Source of the DNA: Pyrocephalus nanus
Taxonomy: Eukaryota; Chordata; Aves; Passeriformes; Tyrannidae
Reading direction: 5' to 3'
Assembly (NCBI GenBank): GCA_038380795.1
Contig: CM076263.1
Coordinates: forward strand, 11,832,709 to 11,896,708
DNA length: 64,000 nucleotides
Position 1 is the first letter of the stretch. Every line of letters starts with the position of its first letter. A program made the position numbers and the translations under genes. Below the pieces are notes generated by a model. The model saw nothing but the letters and a program-made list of their open reading frames with translations, did no database searches and was not told where the DNA came from. Shown piece after piece: positions 24,301-38,300 of the stretch.

Positions 24301-27300
24301 TGCACCAAATTTTGGAGTTCTCTGGAAGGCATTTTTCTTGTCACTTTTTCTTGGCACTTACGCAGTTGCATGCAGTGCTCACAGCTACCCGAGTTCTTGG
24401 CTCAAATACCCTCCTCAGAACAATCCTTAGGTTGTGGGTTGGCTTGGGGGGCATCAATGGGGTGGGAACAGAGGGTTTATCCTGCATGGAACAGCAATAG
24501 CTCAGTCAACCAGTGCCAGTCATGTGCACTTGGCAGTTGTCCATCCAGGCAAGGGAATCTGCACTGGATTCAGCTCTTCAACTGGAGCTGAAGGGATGTC
24601 ACCACATAACCGACTGTCCCAATTACAGTTTCTGACACAGAGTGGCAACTATTACTCATTATTCCAGTGACTATTTATTTAAAGCAGTCTGGTTTGACCT
24701 CGAAAGAGCTTTTCTCCATCGCTGTACTTGGTGCAGCTGTGTCGAAAGGCTCCTATTTCTGTTTTGAAACAAGATCCTACTTCCTAAAACCTAGAAAGGA
24801 GATTTCCATCCCCACCTCCCCAGGGGACTGGTTATTAAAAGGATCCTTCTGCTCTGCCTGTCCTGCAGCCTCTGTCTTGCAGGAAGCTCTAGTAATGAGC
24901 ACTTAAACCATGTTGGGTGGGTACCACTTACACTGGCATTGGCTGTGAACCTCACTCCCCAGCACTGTTGTTTATCAAATCAGCTCACTTTCAATGCACT
25001 TCCTCCTTTCCCTTCTCCAGAATACCCTCTGAATTTGTTTTACCTATCCCTTATTTGTAATTCTCTTCCCAACAACAGAAGGCTAGAAAATTTGCTGGAA
25101 ACAGCCCAGTGTTGTCACTACATGTAGTTTATTTTTGAGAAACCATACAGGGGATCATCTGCTTCTCATTCAGACTTCACAAGCACAGACTGAAGACTTA
25201 GGTTTTCTTTGGGAAACAGTCTTTTTTCCGTCTCTTATTTTGCATATTTTGTTCTCTTGTTAGGATTTATTGTTGTACAGAAATATTGCTTAACTGCACT
25301 TAAGTTCCTATAAGCCAGAAATACATGTGTGGAGGGAGACATTCAATGGGTTTGTGTTTCCTTCTTAGAATAAATGTATTCTGTGAGCACAGGCAAACAA
25401 AGTGTAACGATTCCTTGAGGAAAGACATTTGTTTCATATTTATGGAGCTTTTTTATTTTGAACAGTCCCATGTGGAGATGGATTTTCAGACTCAAGGTCA
25501 GCCTCAAACACCTTCTGTGTGATGCACTCCTGCAGGTCTGAGTGTTACTGTTTCATCTCCACATACAAACCTGCAGGTCAGATTCAAATTCTGTGCTTCG
25601 CATCACTCCTCATCAATTCTTTTTATTTGCTGTCCAAAAGTACTGCTGTTGCCCTACTCCAGAGAGAGAAAAGATTCCTTTCCTCCTGTCGTATTGACAT
25701 CCACATGAAGTAACTGGTGCAGAAGTTGTTACAAAGTCTGTGTTCAGCTTTCAAGTCATCTAGACCAAACTTTCCAGACCAGCCATGTACAGGCTTCTAC
25801 ACACTTTTTGTCGTTGGGCAACCAATAATTACAGGATCCTTCATGGTTACTGTAAATTTTTACTACCTTTGATTTTTAAATGTTGACTGAGAAACCCACT
25901 CAGGCCACTTCCTTAAATGTCACACTATGTATTTTTAGGAGGGTGCACAGAGATGGTCATAACAAGGCATGTATTTTTCTCAGCAGGCCCTTTTCAAATT
26001 TGTGTATCTTCTGAACTTTCCTTCCATCTATTTGTTCTGTCTCTCTGCATCAGAAAAAGAAAGAACTTCCCATAATTTCAGTGTAATTAAAAAATTTCCA
26101 GTTGAGGATCAGGGTAGTCTTTCGGTGCCTTACCTCACCTGTCTTACCTGAAGCTCACAATATGATTTCAAAAGCAATTTAGGGTTGTATTTAGTGTTTG
26201 GGTAAGTAGGTATTGGTGGAGTTTTGTTCCTTTTTCTTCCAAAATTTTACAAATCACAGTGCAGATTTAGCTTGTGTACATTCTCTAGTGCCACACACAA
26301 TTTCTTGTTCCACAGCTGAAGATACTCTCTTCCACCTTCAGAAGGTGTGAGCGTGAGGTTGAGGAGCTAAAGAGCCTGAAAGTCAACCACCTTCCCCTGT
26401 AGGTTCCCATTGAAAATACCTATTTCTCCTTCTTTACTGGCCACTGGTTTTGAAACTAAAACATAGAGACCAGCCCTCTGTATGGTCAGCTCTGTTTTCA
26501 CAGAGTTTGACATCTTTTTAGTAGTCTCAGGTTAAATAGCCAGAGCTCTGGCTTAGAGACACGGTTCTGCTGAAGGTGCATAACTAATGCCAGCCACTGG
26601 TAAATACCATTTTCTTTATTACTCCCCAAGTCCCTTAATCATAAAGACTCATAATAAAGAACAAAAACTATTGAAGTGGTATGTTCTTATTTTTGTAACT
26701 TGGTCTTTTTCATATTCTTAATTTACCTTGAGATTTTTAGGTTGGTGGTGAGTGTTGTCTTCAATACCTCTTTTTAGGGTTTGGTTTGTGGGGTTGGTTT
26801 TTTTTGTTTGTTTGTTTTGCCCCTGTTTTGATGGAGGTTTTTTAACTTCCTGCAAGAAAGTTTGTTCCTGAATTAAGTTGCTTTTGGGTTTTTAAAGCTG
26901 AAAACACCAAAGAAACCAAAGACAAAACATATATTAAAATGTAAAACTCATGGCATACAAAACACAGATTCTCTATATGATTTAATCCAATAAACATAAT
27001 CGTGTGTTTAATGTGTGAAACTTCAGTATCTTTCAGATGGAAATGCCACACTACTAGACTTCTAAAGGAAGTTCAGTCTTTTACTGGGTGAGACCTCGAA
27101 AAAGCATAACTCTTCTTTAGGAAAATGAAAGTTGCTGTAGCTTGTTCCACTTGAGCTGTTCTAAAAATCAACCCTTCCTTCTAAAATACTTTTCTTCCAT
27201 GTCTCATTTTTTATTAGGTTATTCTAAGTATGTGTGACACTATATATATATTCTATTTTCCACATTTTCCTACTCTATATTTCCTTATGTCTCTTCTTAA

Positions 27301-27700
27301 CTAATTGATGCGTTCATCTTTCTGCAGCTGATGTTTCATAACTTAGTTTGGCTTCAGTGCAAAGACTTTGGGCTGTGCCCGTGAGGAAACACTGGGTGTA
27401 GCACCAGGGAAAGGGTGGGGATATCAGTGTCACTCACACTGCACAACAATTAGATTTAAGGGGCCAGGACCTCTCAGGGACCATTCTGAGTCCTGGCTGC
27501 CTGGCCTGGCCTTCGCTGGGGCCCCTCCCAGTGTCAGTGGTGGCTCCCAGCTGTAGGGCTGGGAGGGTCCTCATTGCTGTCAGCCCTTCTCTTTGGAGAT
27601 CCTTAGCCTGCCTGGGAGTGGAAGCCCTGGGCACAGCCTCCTCCACATCCTGCTGCAGCATCTCTTGCTCCCTGGGGGAGGACCTTGGGAACTGGACCTC
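20721..27700. other. Intergenic region between convergent NIPBL and CPLANE1
   Basis: Mostly A/T-rich unique sequence. It holds a 35-base A tract at 21266-21300, a short GT run with a G run near 22803-22826, a (TTTG)-type run near 26790-26820 and a more G+C-rich stretch from about 27360. None of the many short open frames resembles a protein I know. No RNA gene recognised. Confidence 0.6.
21266..21300 (+). repeat. Poly(A) tract, 35 A
   Basis: An uninterrupted run of 35 A residues downstream of NIPBL. It could be the tail of a retrotransposed sequence, but no parent sequence is recognisable upstream of it. Confidence 0.8.
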
Positions 27701-27704
27701 AGGA

Positions 27705-28210
27705 TGGTTGCTAGGACAACTGACAATAGCAGCAAATCCTGTTGATGGTTGCCATGGCACTCGATCCTTGCAACGGGTATTAAGGATGGTTGCCATGGCG
27801 CCTGGCCATAGCAACGGGGTCTCAGGGAAAGCTGCTCTGCAACTCGACCCTAAAGACAGGTTTAAGGGATAGTTGTCAGGGCACCATCCCTGAAAACTGG
27901 GGCTCAGTGCTGGTTGCCATGGCACTGGTCCCTAGCAACATACCTCAGTGTCTGGTTGCCATGGCACCCTACCTCTGCAACACGTTTTAGTGATGGTGGT
28001 CATGGTACCCACGCTCAGCAAGGGGCACTTCTGCCATGGCACTGCCCACAGCAACAGAGCTCGGCACAGGCTGCCACGGCACTGGCTCTGGCAGCGGGTC
28101 CTTGTGGGAGACATCTCAGCAACAGGACCTTCTGATGACTCCCATGGCACCTGATCCAAGCAACTTGTCCCAGTGCCCACTGCCCTGGCAGCAGGTCCCA
28201 GCAACCTTTG
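27705..28210. repeat. Degenerate 41-42-bp minisatellite with X-box-like half-sites
   Basis: Repeat starts are spaced 41-42 bp: GTTGC(C/T) at 27707, 27748, 27789, 27913 and 27955, with weaker copies near 27830, 27872, 27997, 28031, 28070, 28137 and 28177. A typical unit is GGTTGCCATGGCAC, then about 6-10 bases, then (T)AGCAAC, then a spacer. GTTGCC and AGCAAC face each other as in RFX X-box half-sites but further apart. The array is decayed and G+C-rich. Confidence 0.75.
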
Positions 28211-28770
28211 TCTTTGTCTGGTTTTTACAGCACTGGGTGTTACTGCACCTGCCGTCTCATCTCAGGCAAAGTGCAAATTTGGCCCTGACCTCCTGACTGG
28301 GAAGCCTTTGAACTGCCTCTCTGCCCTTGTTCCAGTGGTCTGTGATGCTTTGGATCAGGAGGCACCTAAAGTATTTCCTTCCCTGCTGTTAAAATCAAAT
28401 TACCTGACTGCTTTCTCTTCCTTCTCACGGCTGGCTGTGGTCATGACACTTTCATATTTGGACAAAACAGTATTTTTCACAGTTACTTCCTGATGATTTC
28501 TTTACTCAAAGTCTTTCTCCAGAGTGGCAGCAAATTCACAGTTTCATGCTTTGGACTGACTCTTGGAAGGTACTGACCCTTTCCATTTGGAGATGGTCAC
28601 ACCCAAGACTGAGTTTTCCAGTCTGGTCACTCCTGTGAGAGAAACTGATGCAGATTCTGAGGACTGATAATAAAACAAGGGTAGTGCGTGTGCACACGTA
28701 CAGTCCTAGTGGTACACAGCAGTGGGAGTGCTCCATGTGTAAATCATCTACAGCAGAAGCTAACAAATTC
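28211..28770. other. Intergenic sequence after the CPLANE1 3' end
   Basis: Unique sequence between the minisatellite and the CPLANE1 polyadenylation signal. Nothing recognised beyond chance open frames. Confidence 0.5.
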
Positions 28771-29181
28771 ACTTTTATTAAATCAGTTTATCACAACCAT
28801 CATGTTACAAAAATAACTTCAGAATTATGTTAAATATTAAATACAAGAGTGAAACAGTTTTGCAGTACTCTTAAAATAGAATAACATTTTTTGTACATAT
28901 GAATGTTTCTACGTAAAGTAGCTGACCTGGATCTGTTTAAGACTGTTGGTCTCCCTTTACCGACTATATTTAGTTCTTCTTGACCTGAAGACATATGGAA
29001 AGAAACCTACACATTAAGGAATTGAATTTCATCTAGGCAAGATTAAAAGCAGTGACAGTTTCCACCCTGGTTAAGAAGGAAGCCAATGCAAGACTCAATC
29101 CATTTTAAGTAGAACAATTATTGTTTTTAGTGACATCAAACACTGGCAACTGTTTAGAAGTGCACAGTGGCTGGGAAATTT
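28755..29181 (-). other. CPLANE1: CPLANE1 3' untranslated region and polyadenylation signal
   Basis: Runs from the stop at 29182-29184 to an AATAAA on the - strand (TTTATT at 28774-28779). The cleavage point is not known; the end given is an estimate about 20 nt beyond the signal. Confidence 0.55.
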
Positions 29182-29322
29182 TCACTTATCTTCCACATCT
29201 GCTATCATGGCCTCAACTGCATTCCAGTCCAGCTTGCTGAGGATACTTCCTGTGCTCTCAGAAATGCTGTCAGTGTTGACACTGCCCAGAGGAGAGAAAC
29301 TCACACGATGCTCTGCAGGGGC
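29182..29322 (-). CDS. CPLANE1: CPLANE1 last exon with stop
   Basis: 141 nt including TGA at 29182-29184, acceptor CCCTCAG. It encodes [20 protein letters not shown], then [20 protein letters not shown] and the end ADVEDK. The SKLDWNA...VED tail is what I recall of the vertebrate CPLANE1 C-terminus. Confidence 0.9.
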   Translation of the reverse strand, partial: APAEHRVSFSPLGSVNTDSISESTGSILSKLDWNAVEAMIADVEDK

Positions 29323-32300
29323 CTGAGGGAGGGAGAGAACATGAGCTTAAAAGTGCACCATACATGGACAGTGGAAACAATCCCACCCTTTTCAAACATG
29401 TCCTAATCAAGTCATGTGATTATTCTGCAACAAATGCAATCTATTTTCCTGTTTATGCACTCCAAGCAGTGCCTGCTATCTGGACAGTGTAACTACGCAG
29501 TTGCCAAAAAGGACATTACATTTCAAGGCTTACAAGAATGACTTTGTTTGTAAAGACAAAAATGTAGTTCAGTTGAAGCACATCATTTATGTCCTTCTGC
29601 ATCTATCCCACTTATATTTAAAACAGAGAACCACATTTTAAATAAAGCAGAAGGAAAGAAAGTGTTAAATTGCAAGTATCAAATAGTTCCTAGTTTAAGT
29701 AGATACTCTACCTGAAATATGGAGTCATGAGTATCTTGAAGTATTCTTTGGATATCATCAGGCACAGTCCAAGGACTTCCTATGTCTCGATCACTCTCTT
29801 GATCGACATCTTCTGTCTGAACTGCAGTGGCAACTTGTGGGGGCTTTTGTTTTGAGGTTCTGCTGACTCTGTACTCGGCAGCTGAGGAGAAAACAGGACA
29901 ACCACAGCATTGTAACACTTCTTGCTCTTTTCTTTTGAATCTCTTTAAACTTCTTCAAGAACAGAAGTTGCAAGTTCTAAGAACTGAAGCTGTGAGTAAA
30001 TACATGTGAAAACACCACGCCCTGCTATCTTGAACTGATGTGAGAAAAGGCTGCTGGTCCCTTCCAGCCTCATGCTCTGAACTATCTTCCCAGGGCAGAA
30101 CAAAGAGTGGAACAGGACCATGCAGGTCCTAGAGCATCCAGGTTCTGTGGTGCAGTCCCCAACAAAAAAGGGTCATTGCTTTATTATTTGACAGAGGACT
30201 AAACTAAACAAATCCTGGATTGTGCCTCTTAGAAGACATGAAACTTTAATGAAATCCTTAGCAGTGATGGGGGATATTGGAGAAACGGATACAGAAGGGG
30301 CCAGAAAATCAGAGAAAGATCAACCTGTATACAGAGTTTAACAAGAGAACGTATGGAAAGGAGGAGGAAAATTACTTTCCATGTGTAGAGTGATTCAGGA
30401 AAAGTGTCCTTTCTGCTTACTATTGCTTCTCTCAATTTCTTGCATTGCCAACTCAAATACATGAACATTTGGCTATCCAATTATGCCACTAGTTTAATTC
30501 TGGTGTAAGGCAGAATGGTATCAACCCACAGTATCTCCTAAGTTTAAAGTTGTTTCTCTCCTCATTCTATTTCTATCTGATTAGAAATTCTGCTGCTGCT
30601 AACAAGTACTACATCTGTTAAAGGCTTTGATTAGGATGGAATATTTATGAGAGGAAACTTCTGTGGATCCAGACCTACAAAGACAGGCATGACAAAAAGT
30701 ACCATTAAAATCCAAAAGGGTTTTTTTGTTTAGTAACAAATTTTTCCATGCTAACATTATGACAAAATCATATCTTCTCTAGATACTGTACAGAGGGTTA
30801 ATAAAGACAATTTCTATTTTAAAGAGCTCAGAGAGTAAGCAGAATAGAAAGGTAGGGGAGAGGCACAATACTTGTGTCCAGGTCTTCTAATTAACTTTCT
30901 CTCTGGGTTTCAACCGAAAGAAACACTCAAGGCTTCTATCTCTCATGATTTCATAATGTGTGTTTCAGGAATTCACTAAAATCTACCACATTTTTTCAGA
31001 TCTTGAAATTGCCACATGGCTAAAACCATTCAGAAGATAAGCAGAGGTGGTTGGTTAAATATTTCACAACTTTTTACAGGATTTTTATGAGGAGGAAAGA
31101 TGATGATTTTTATTCTTCCAAACTAATGCTGTATCTGAGGGCAGGATGCATTCACAGAACCACAGAATGAGTAAGGGCTGGAAGGAACCACAGTGGGTCA
31201 TCTGGTCCAACCTTCCTGCTCAGGCAGGGCCATCCCAGAGCACACAGCACAGGATTGCATCCAGATGGTTCTTGAATATCTCCAATGAGGGAGACTCCAC
31301 AGCCCCTCTGGGCAACCAGTTCCAGCACATGCAGTAAAGTTCTTCCTCATATTTAGGTGGAAGTTCCTGTGCTCCAGTTTCTGCCCACTGCCTCTGGTTC
31401 TATTGCTTGGCAACACCGAGCAGAGCCTGGCTCTGTTCTCTTGGCACCCCTCCTTCAGTTACTGATAGACATTGATGAGGTCCCCTCTCAGTCATCTCCA
31501 CGTTCTGAAGAAGAGAACTCATTCTGAAATGTGTTCTCTGTCTCTTACTTCCCCCTGTATCGTGTAGGTGCACTGTGTCATTGCTCTAAATAACTTACAG
31601 TGTCTAGAATCAACAGGACAGTTTGCAGCATTTCTCAGTCTTCCTCTGGAAGCACTCTTCTGTAGGGCCATACAGACATTTCCTGGAAAGACAAAGATAG
31701 CATTTCTTCTTCTGAAAGCAGATCAAATATATTCAAAGATGCTTAAAAATTTTCATCTATGAATTTGCCTCCTGGATTACCCACCACTCTTGCTATGGAA
31801 ATTTAAGCTACTTTGGATTGATTTATAGAGAGGTGATAAGGAAAGGTAACTCCCATCATTAAACAGGTCATTGACAACATAATTGAAAAAGCCTCATAAT
31901 AGGAGACCTCTAGGATTCTAAGACTAATTTTCTACACAGATATTAAAGCTCCTTTCTCCCAGAAATTCAGCAGTAGCTTGAAGATCATCTCCAGGATGTG
32001 CCTTCATCAAGGAAGTTCTTTCTTACCCATTGACTGTGTTAAACCAAGAGCTGGGGTGCAACGGTGTATTCTTTGACCAAAGCTGGGTTTTGCAGCAATT
32101 CTGCTCCTTTCTGACAGAACAGGACTGTTCAGATGCCCTCTACAATAAGAAAAAACACAAACACAGCATTAAAGCTTAAATACTTACTACTGCCTATCAC
32201 CTATCATTCCTCTACACAACAATTTGAAGTGTGGTAAAGACACCAAGACACAAGAGCAGGTTTAATGCTTAAGAGCTGTTACCCTTTACTAGATGCCATA

Positions 32301-35300
32301 TGCCTTCTTCTGTACCCTTGAGGTGATCTGGTGCTGGACAAAGTTTTAAGATCATTTGATGGTGTTTCAGATAACATTTCATTCATCAGAGAAAGTGCCT
32401 GTGAAATTCTTATTCTGTGATGCTCAGATAACAGGGCTCTATGGAGAAATAATGTTACACATTACCTTATGCTTTCACTCATTTCATTGCAGCTGGCTTG
32501 TGAGTCTTGTAAGGCTACATGAAGAGCACCTTTTTTTGCAATTTCACAGAAGATGTACTTAACCTTTTAAGACCACTACCAAAAAGTTAAAACATTTCTT
32601 ATTGATGGGTTTGACATAATGAATGAGTCGGTGTAAGGGAAAAGAAAAAAAAGAAACGATGAAATTTGGGAAGTGAAAAATACAGTCAAAGGATGAAACA
32701 TGCTCAGGTTTTTCCTAAATGGTAAAACAAACATCAATTATTTATGCTTTTGGTTGAAACATTTTGAAATACCTTTCATATCTGAAGTTTCAGAGACAAG
32801 ATAGTTAAAACTACCTCTTTCTTAATACTGGAAGATTATTATATAAATAAAGATATCAAAAGTTATATTTACAGCAACTTACTTGTCTTTTTCTTCCTTC
32901 CTCTTCTGGAACATTCTAATATCCTTTGAAGTAGGACTATAATGCTGTTTAAGAAAAAGCATAAAAATCATTACCTATTATGTACTGTGGTCTCATTCCA
33001 ATCTCTCACTCTCAAAATGTAACTGCTTAGGATGCTCTTCAGAATGAAAAATAACATGAAAGCATACAGCCCTACCAGAAAATTCAGGCAAGATTGTCTC
33101 TATAACTTTCCAGTCTCTAAAAATATACTGAAAGCTTGCAGTCACATCTACCATAAGTCATATGCTCTAAAACATTAACACTCCTAGAGAGATGTTTTCA
33201 CTCTCGAGCTCAAAGCTTCAAATGGCCTCACCTCTAAGTTTGCTGAAAATCAATGACATTCCTAATAATAACTAATTTAAAAAACAGGTCAAGGTTGCAC
33301 TTTGACCTGTGTTTGCTAGAGTAGAATTTGAATTTTTCAATGCTTTCTTCCTAAAGAAAAAAAAAAGCTAAGCCCATCGCAAACCACCCATCAAAATCTG
33401 AGAATTCCTCCACTGATGATTTCAGGAGAAAAGCCTATGACAAAAGCATCAAGTATATATTTATGGGATGGTAACACAGGAAAGGGAGAGAAGCAGGACC
33501 TATTTTTCTTGAATCACCTACAAAAAAGCAGACCAGTTCAATTCCGGAAGGCTATTTGAAACCAGGGGAAATAATGTATTTCACATGGATGAGATCTGTT
33601 ACTCTATCTAAAAGTGCATGTAATTGAATTATTTAGTAACGGGAAACTCGTGTGTGTTACATGTTTGCTATTGGGAGTTAAAACCAGCAGAGCTTCTGCC
33701 TGAAAGTATTTTCCATCCCCTGACTTCAACTAACAAGTAAAAAGTATATTTGCTGTTACTATGTCTCATTTCCTGTAACCCCAGAGCTTCCCGTGATCAG
33801 CAGCATCTTTTCAGGTCCTGAAGGTGTCCAGATGACAAGTGCATGTTTTAAGAAGTAATGCTGATGGAGTATTCAAAACAGCTTTTGTAACCTCGCCCTC
33901 CAGTTATTTCTAGCACAGTGCAGATCAGAAGAGATTTATCAGGCCATAAACTTGCACTTACTGCTGACCCTTTATAATTGCACACACTTCTGTGTGGGTG
34001 ACGGCTGCCCTCAGTATCTAATCATGTTCCTAAAGGATTGCTGGCATTCAAACTCTGCTTTTTAAATCTAGTGAGGTTTTTGGGGAGGTGTGCAGGAAGA
34101 TGAAGTAAGATGTAAACACATCTTAACAACTGCTGTAGCTCTCACTCCCTGACAAAACGCATCTTTCATCAGGGGATGTTGCAGCTGTATCCATTACAGT
34201 TAAAGGACTGTATGTCCCAATTGCAACCTGCAGCCAATTGTCATCAGTGCAGCCTATGAAGATCACTGGTGTATTTGCTCACTGATCTCTTTGGACATAA
34301 CTATGTCCAGTTCCAATAAAATAAAATTATACATACAAAACCTCAAAATTAAAATAGAAAAAAAAAAATCACTGTCAGCCTTTATACTATCTAATCTGAA
34401 TAATCAACACTTGTACAATATGTAACAGTTACTCTTCAAGTTCCCATTATTCTTACCACATTCTTTCTTAGGTTGAATGGATTACGCTCTTTCTGTCTTT
34501 GTTCATCCAGATTCTTCATATATTCTCTCATTCTTTCCTTTTGTTTTCTTTTCATCCATGTTTGTATCTCTTTCCTCTCCTTTTCTGTTTTTTGAGAATG
34601 TGCAGCAGCAAAACCATGAACCCTGAGAGCAGATGTGAATAAGAAATAATCTAGCACATCCTGTAAATTGAAAACTATGGCAACTACACATGATATGATA
34701 AAAATACTGTAAACCTTTAAAATTCTGACTCAGCTGGAAGCATAAGTAATGAACAAGAGGGGAAATTTTCTTCTGCAGAGTTTTGCTTCATAAAATCCTG
34801 GCACACAAGTTATTTCCAAGATGTTTCCTGAATTTTTTCTTCTAGTTGTCAGCTACATTCAGTTAATAGGACTGGAGCTTAAACTAGTGTGACCTGTGGC
34901 ACCAATGCAACAGACTGGCATCCTGATCAGCTGTATTTTTTTGTACTGTCACCAGTTGATATCACAAACAGGAGTAGGAAACAGCTGCCACTCTGACCTC
35001 TCTCAGGAGAGAACACAGCTGATTTTATAACTGACACTCAGGAGGTGAAGAAATCTCCATCAAGAGGGGAAGCATAACAAGCTGGAGTTTGTGGCTGGAA
35101 CCTTCTGAAGCTGCTGTGCCATTGACAGCAAATTTCTACTGTCTTTCAGAACTGCTTTAGAAGGCCCCAGTCCATTTGCTGAACTGAGTCTGCTGTATAT
35201 AGAGACTTCTGCCCCAGCCTACACCTGGTAGAAGAAAGATCAAGAAAAGAAAAAAAAAAAAAAAAAACAAAAAAACCCAAACAAACAAACAAAAAAAAAT

Positions 35301-38300
35301 AATAGAAAACAACTAGCACATTCTACAAGCCAGTAAATTTGTCACTATTAAACAGTTCTAATACCAGTCAGTCCCATTAACATCAACTCAAACCATATAC
35401 TTGCTTCCACTGTTTAGGGGTATAAGCGAAGAGAAGAATAACAAAGAGGGTTAAAATGATTTAACTAGCACATAATAAAAACAGCCATGGTATTACCTAG
35501 GGATTTTCTTAGCTTGCATTTTTGTAAAGCCCAGCTCTGGCAGAGAGATGTCACTTTCTACTACACGATCATTCATGATGTCTGTAACACCACTTGGAAC
35601 AGTAACTTGCAGGGGATCTTCTAAAGAGCTTGAAGTTAGGTAGGGGAAAAAAAGATGTTACCAGTTTAATGTAGAACAGGACTGTGAGAACAACAAGCTA
35701 AAATCCTTCCTCCCATGCTTAAAATGAGAATGTTCAGGTTGCTTTACACAGAGCCTTTGGACTGGATTTTCTTTCCCCACATTTCTACGGTGTCAGTGCG
35801 CACAAGCAATACCTGGACCATGTGTGTAGATGTACCCTTAGCTTTTCTGTCATCAAGTATACTTGAGCCAGTATATATCCAGAAGTCTGGCCCCTCCAGA
35901 GCTGAAATGCCTGAGCTCTACTGCAGTGTGTGAACAGGGCTGGTCCAGAGGAGACTGAGCTGGCAGCCAGGAGCATCCACAGGGTTTGCACTGCTGCCCA
36001 TGCTGAGATAAGGTTATGGGATACTACGAGTTTAGGGAACCTCAACTCTCAGTGATCTTCTGAGCTAGAATCAGTGAGAGTGAGAGGAGAATTTTACCTA
36101 AATTCGGCTCATTTCTTTCCTCTCTTTTAATCAGTTGCTCCCAGGAAAAAGCAAATGTCATGGTTGATGACTACAAGCCCCTTTGGTAAAAATCACTGTC
36201 TGCTAAAGTTTATTGCCTCACACCCATCCTTCAGCTTAAGTAATCACTCCCTAAGTACTTCTGTCACAACAAGGAGTTCCACTAAATTACTTGAACAATA
36301 AGATAAACCATTCAGTTTACTGTTATGCTTCAAGCAAAACAATAAAGGTGGGTCACAGAGCAGAATGATCAGGAAGAAAGGAAAGACAGCTATGGTTTTC
36401 TACTGCACAACTGGATCCAGAAGAGTAACAGCAGCTAACAGTAAAAAATACCTATGTCAGACAATTTTATTTAATGCATAGGCTCATTCCAGTTTTGAAA
36501 TCTACAGTCTGTTGCTTTATACTTTTCATACGGTAACACTTTAAAAACTTTCTGGTGATAGCTGGCCTTGGTAGACAACTGCTAGCAGCAATTTCATGTA
36601 CTTTTTTGAAGTTGGCTTGCAAATAGGAGAAATAACAAATACAACAGACCATCTGCATTAACAGCTCTGTTACTTGTAACTAGAAAAGAACTTAAATGCT
36701 CCTGCAGCTTTTGGATAAAGCAAATGTAACAGGCACTAAAAAAATCAGAAAAAATGCCTGAAATTAGTTAACAGAAGGGCTTTCATTCAGTTTGAAAATT
36801 AATGCCTTGAATTTTATGCAGTGATGATTTCACCCTGACAGTCCCCTTTTTGATTAACAGATTTTAAAAAAAACTAATCTCAAAACACATACCTATCATG
36901 TAAATCTCTGCATACGTGAGAACCTGAAACAGAAACAATCCTTGTTAATAAAATCCTTACAATAGTACACAAACTAATCATACATATGTTAAACAGGCAG
37001 TGGGATAAAATACAAAAATATATCAACCTGAATATGTTGACATTAAAAATAAATCCATATTGTATATAGGCTTAATGGCCTGTGAAAAAAACATATAATT
37101 GATTGTCAGGTTAGCACAGGTTCTCCAGAGAACACAATTAACAGCTCCCTGGCTGATGTGGATAGTTTTCATAGGATGATGATATCACTGTTGTCAGTCT
37201 TCTGCCATGACCAGCTAATTGGGAAGAACTATCTGTTCCAATTAATTATAAAGCAGGAGACCTCATCACTCTCTACAACTACGTGAAAGGAGGTTGTAGC
37301 CAGGTGGGGGTTGGTCTCTTCTCCCAGGCAGCTCTCAGTAGGACAAGAGGGCAAGGTCTTAAGCTCTCCCAGGGGAGGTTTAGGTTGGATATTAGGAAGA
37401 AATTCTTTACAGAGAGGGTAATCAGGCATTGGAATGGGCTGCCCAGGGAGGTGGTGGATTCTCTGTCCTTGGAGGTTTTTAAGAAGAGACTGCATGTGGC
37501 AACTGACACTTACTTGAAGAAGCCAGGAACTCAGAAGGAGCTTGGAATTCATGAGATGCAACTGAAGAGCAGTATGGATGTCCTGGATGGAAGAGCACTG
37601 CTTTCCCTCCTGAACTAAACTCTACACCTCAAAAAATTATAGTTGTAACTTAGTATCACCTATAGCTTTCTAAGCTTGCCAGTAACAAGTTTATACTTAT
37701 AGAGAAAACTGCATTACTACTTTCAAAATTTATCTGGGTGTGTATACCACTTGAGACTGACTTATTTTAATGCCTTTTAAGACAGATTGCTGCAAATGAG
37801 GCTATCCAAATGCATGTTCACATTTAGAAAGTATGTATCATTTTTGGAAGCTTGACTGCAAGCAATGCAGGCAATATGCACACAAAGTAACACACTACAT
37901 TTTTAAACTCAAGCAACAGATTGATTTTTCCTCCTCCTTTCAATGTTATTGCAATATTCCCAATTGCAAAAATCAATTTGCTCTCAGTTTGCAAAATGAA
38001 ATGAGACCTCACAAAGTAGTGTTTCAGGACATAGACACTAAAGTAAAGCAGTTACTTTATGGTGAAATAAACCAATTGATTTTGCTGATGTGGCTGGATT
38101 TAACAGAGATCTCACCTCCCTAAACATAGGAAGATGACAGAGATGATAAAGACAGCTTTTGGAGGAAGCTTTGAGTGTTCTGTGACACCGTGCCCCTTTC
38201 ATTTAACTAAGTAAATACAAATCAACACAGTGATGGGTTTGAGAAACAGACCCAAAGGTATTTTCTTCCAATAACAGTGAATTTCAGTGCAAGTATGGTT

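Noticed and set aside
27434..27925. 163-codon open frame on the - strand, and similar ones up to 28204
   Set aside because: They run through the G+C-rich minisatellite, where stops are rare by composition. Repetitive translation and no splice or conservation support.
27705..28210. CRISPR-like array
   Set aside because: The repeats are degenerate, have no constant spacers and lie in an animal genome. It is a decayed minisatellite.
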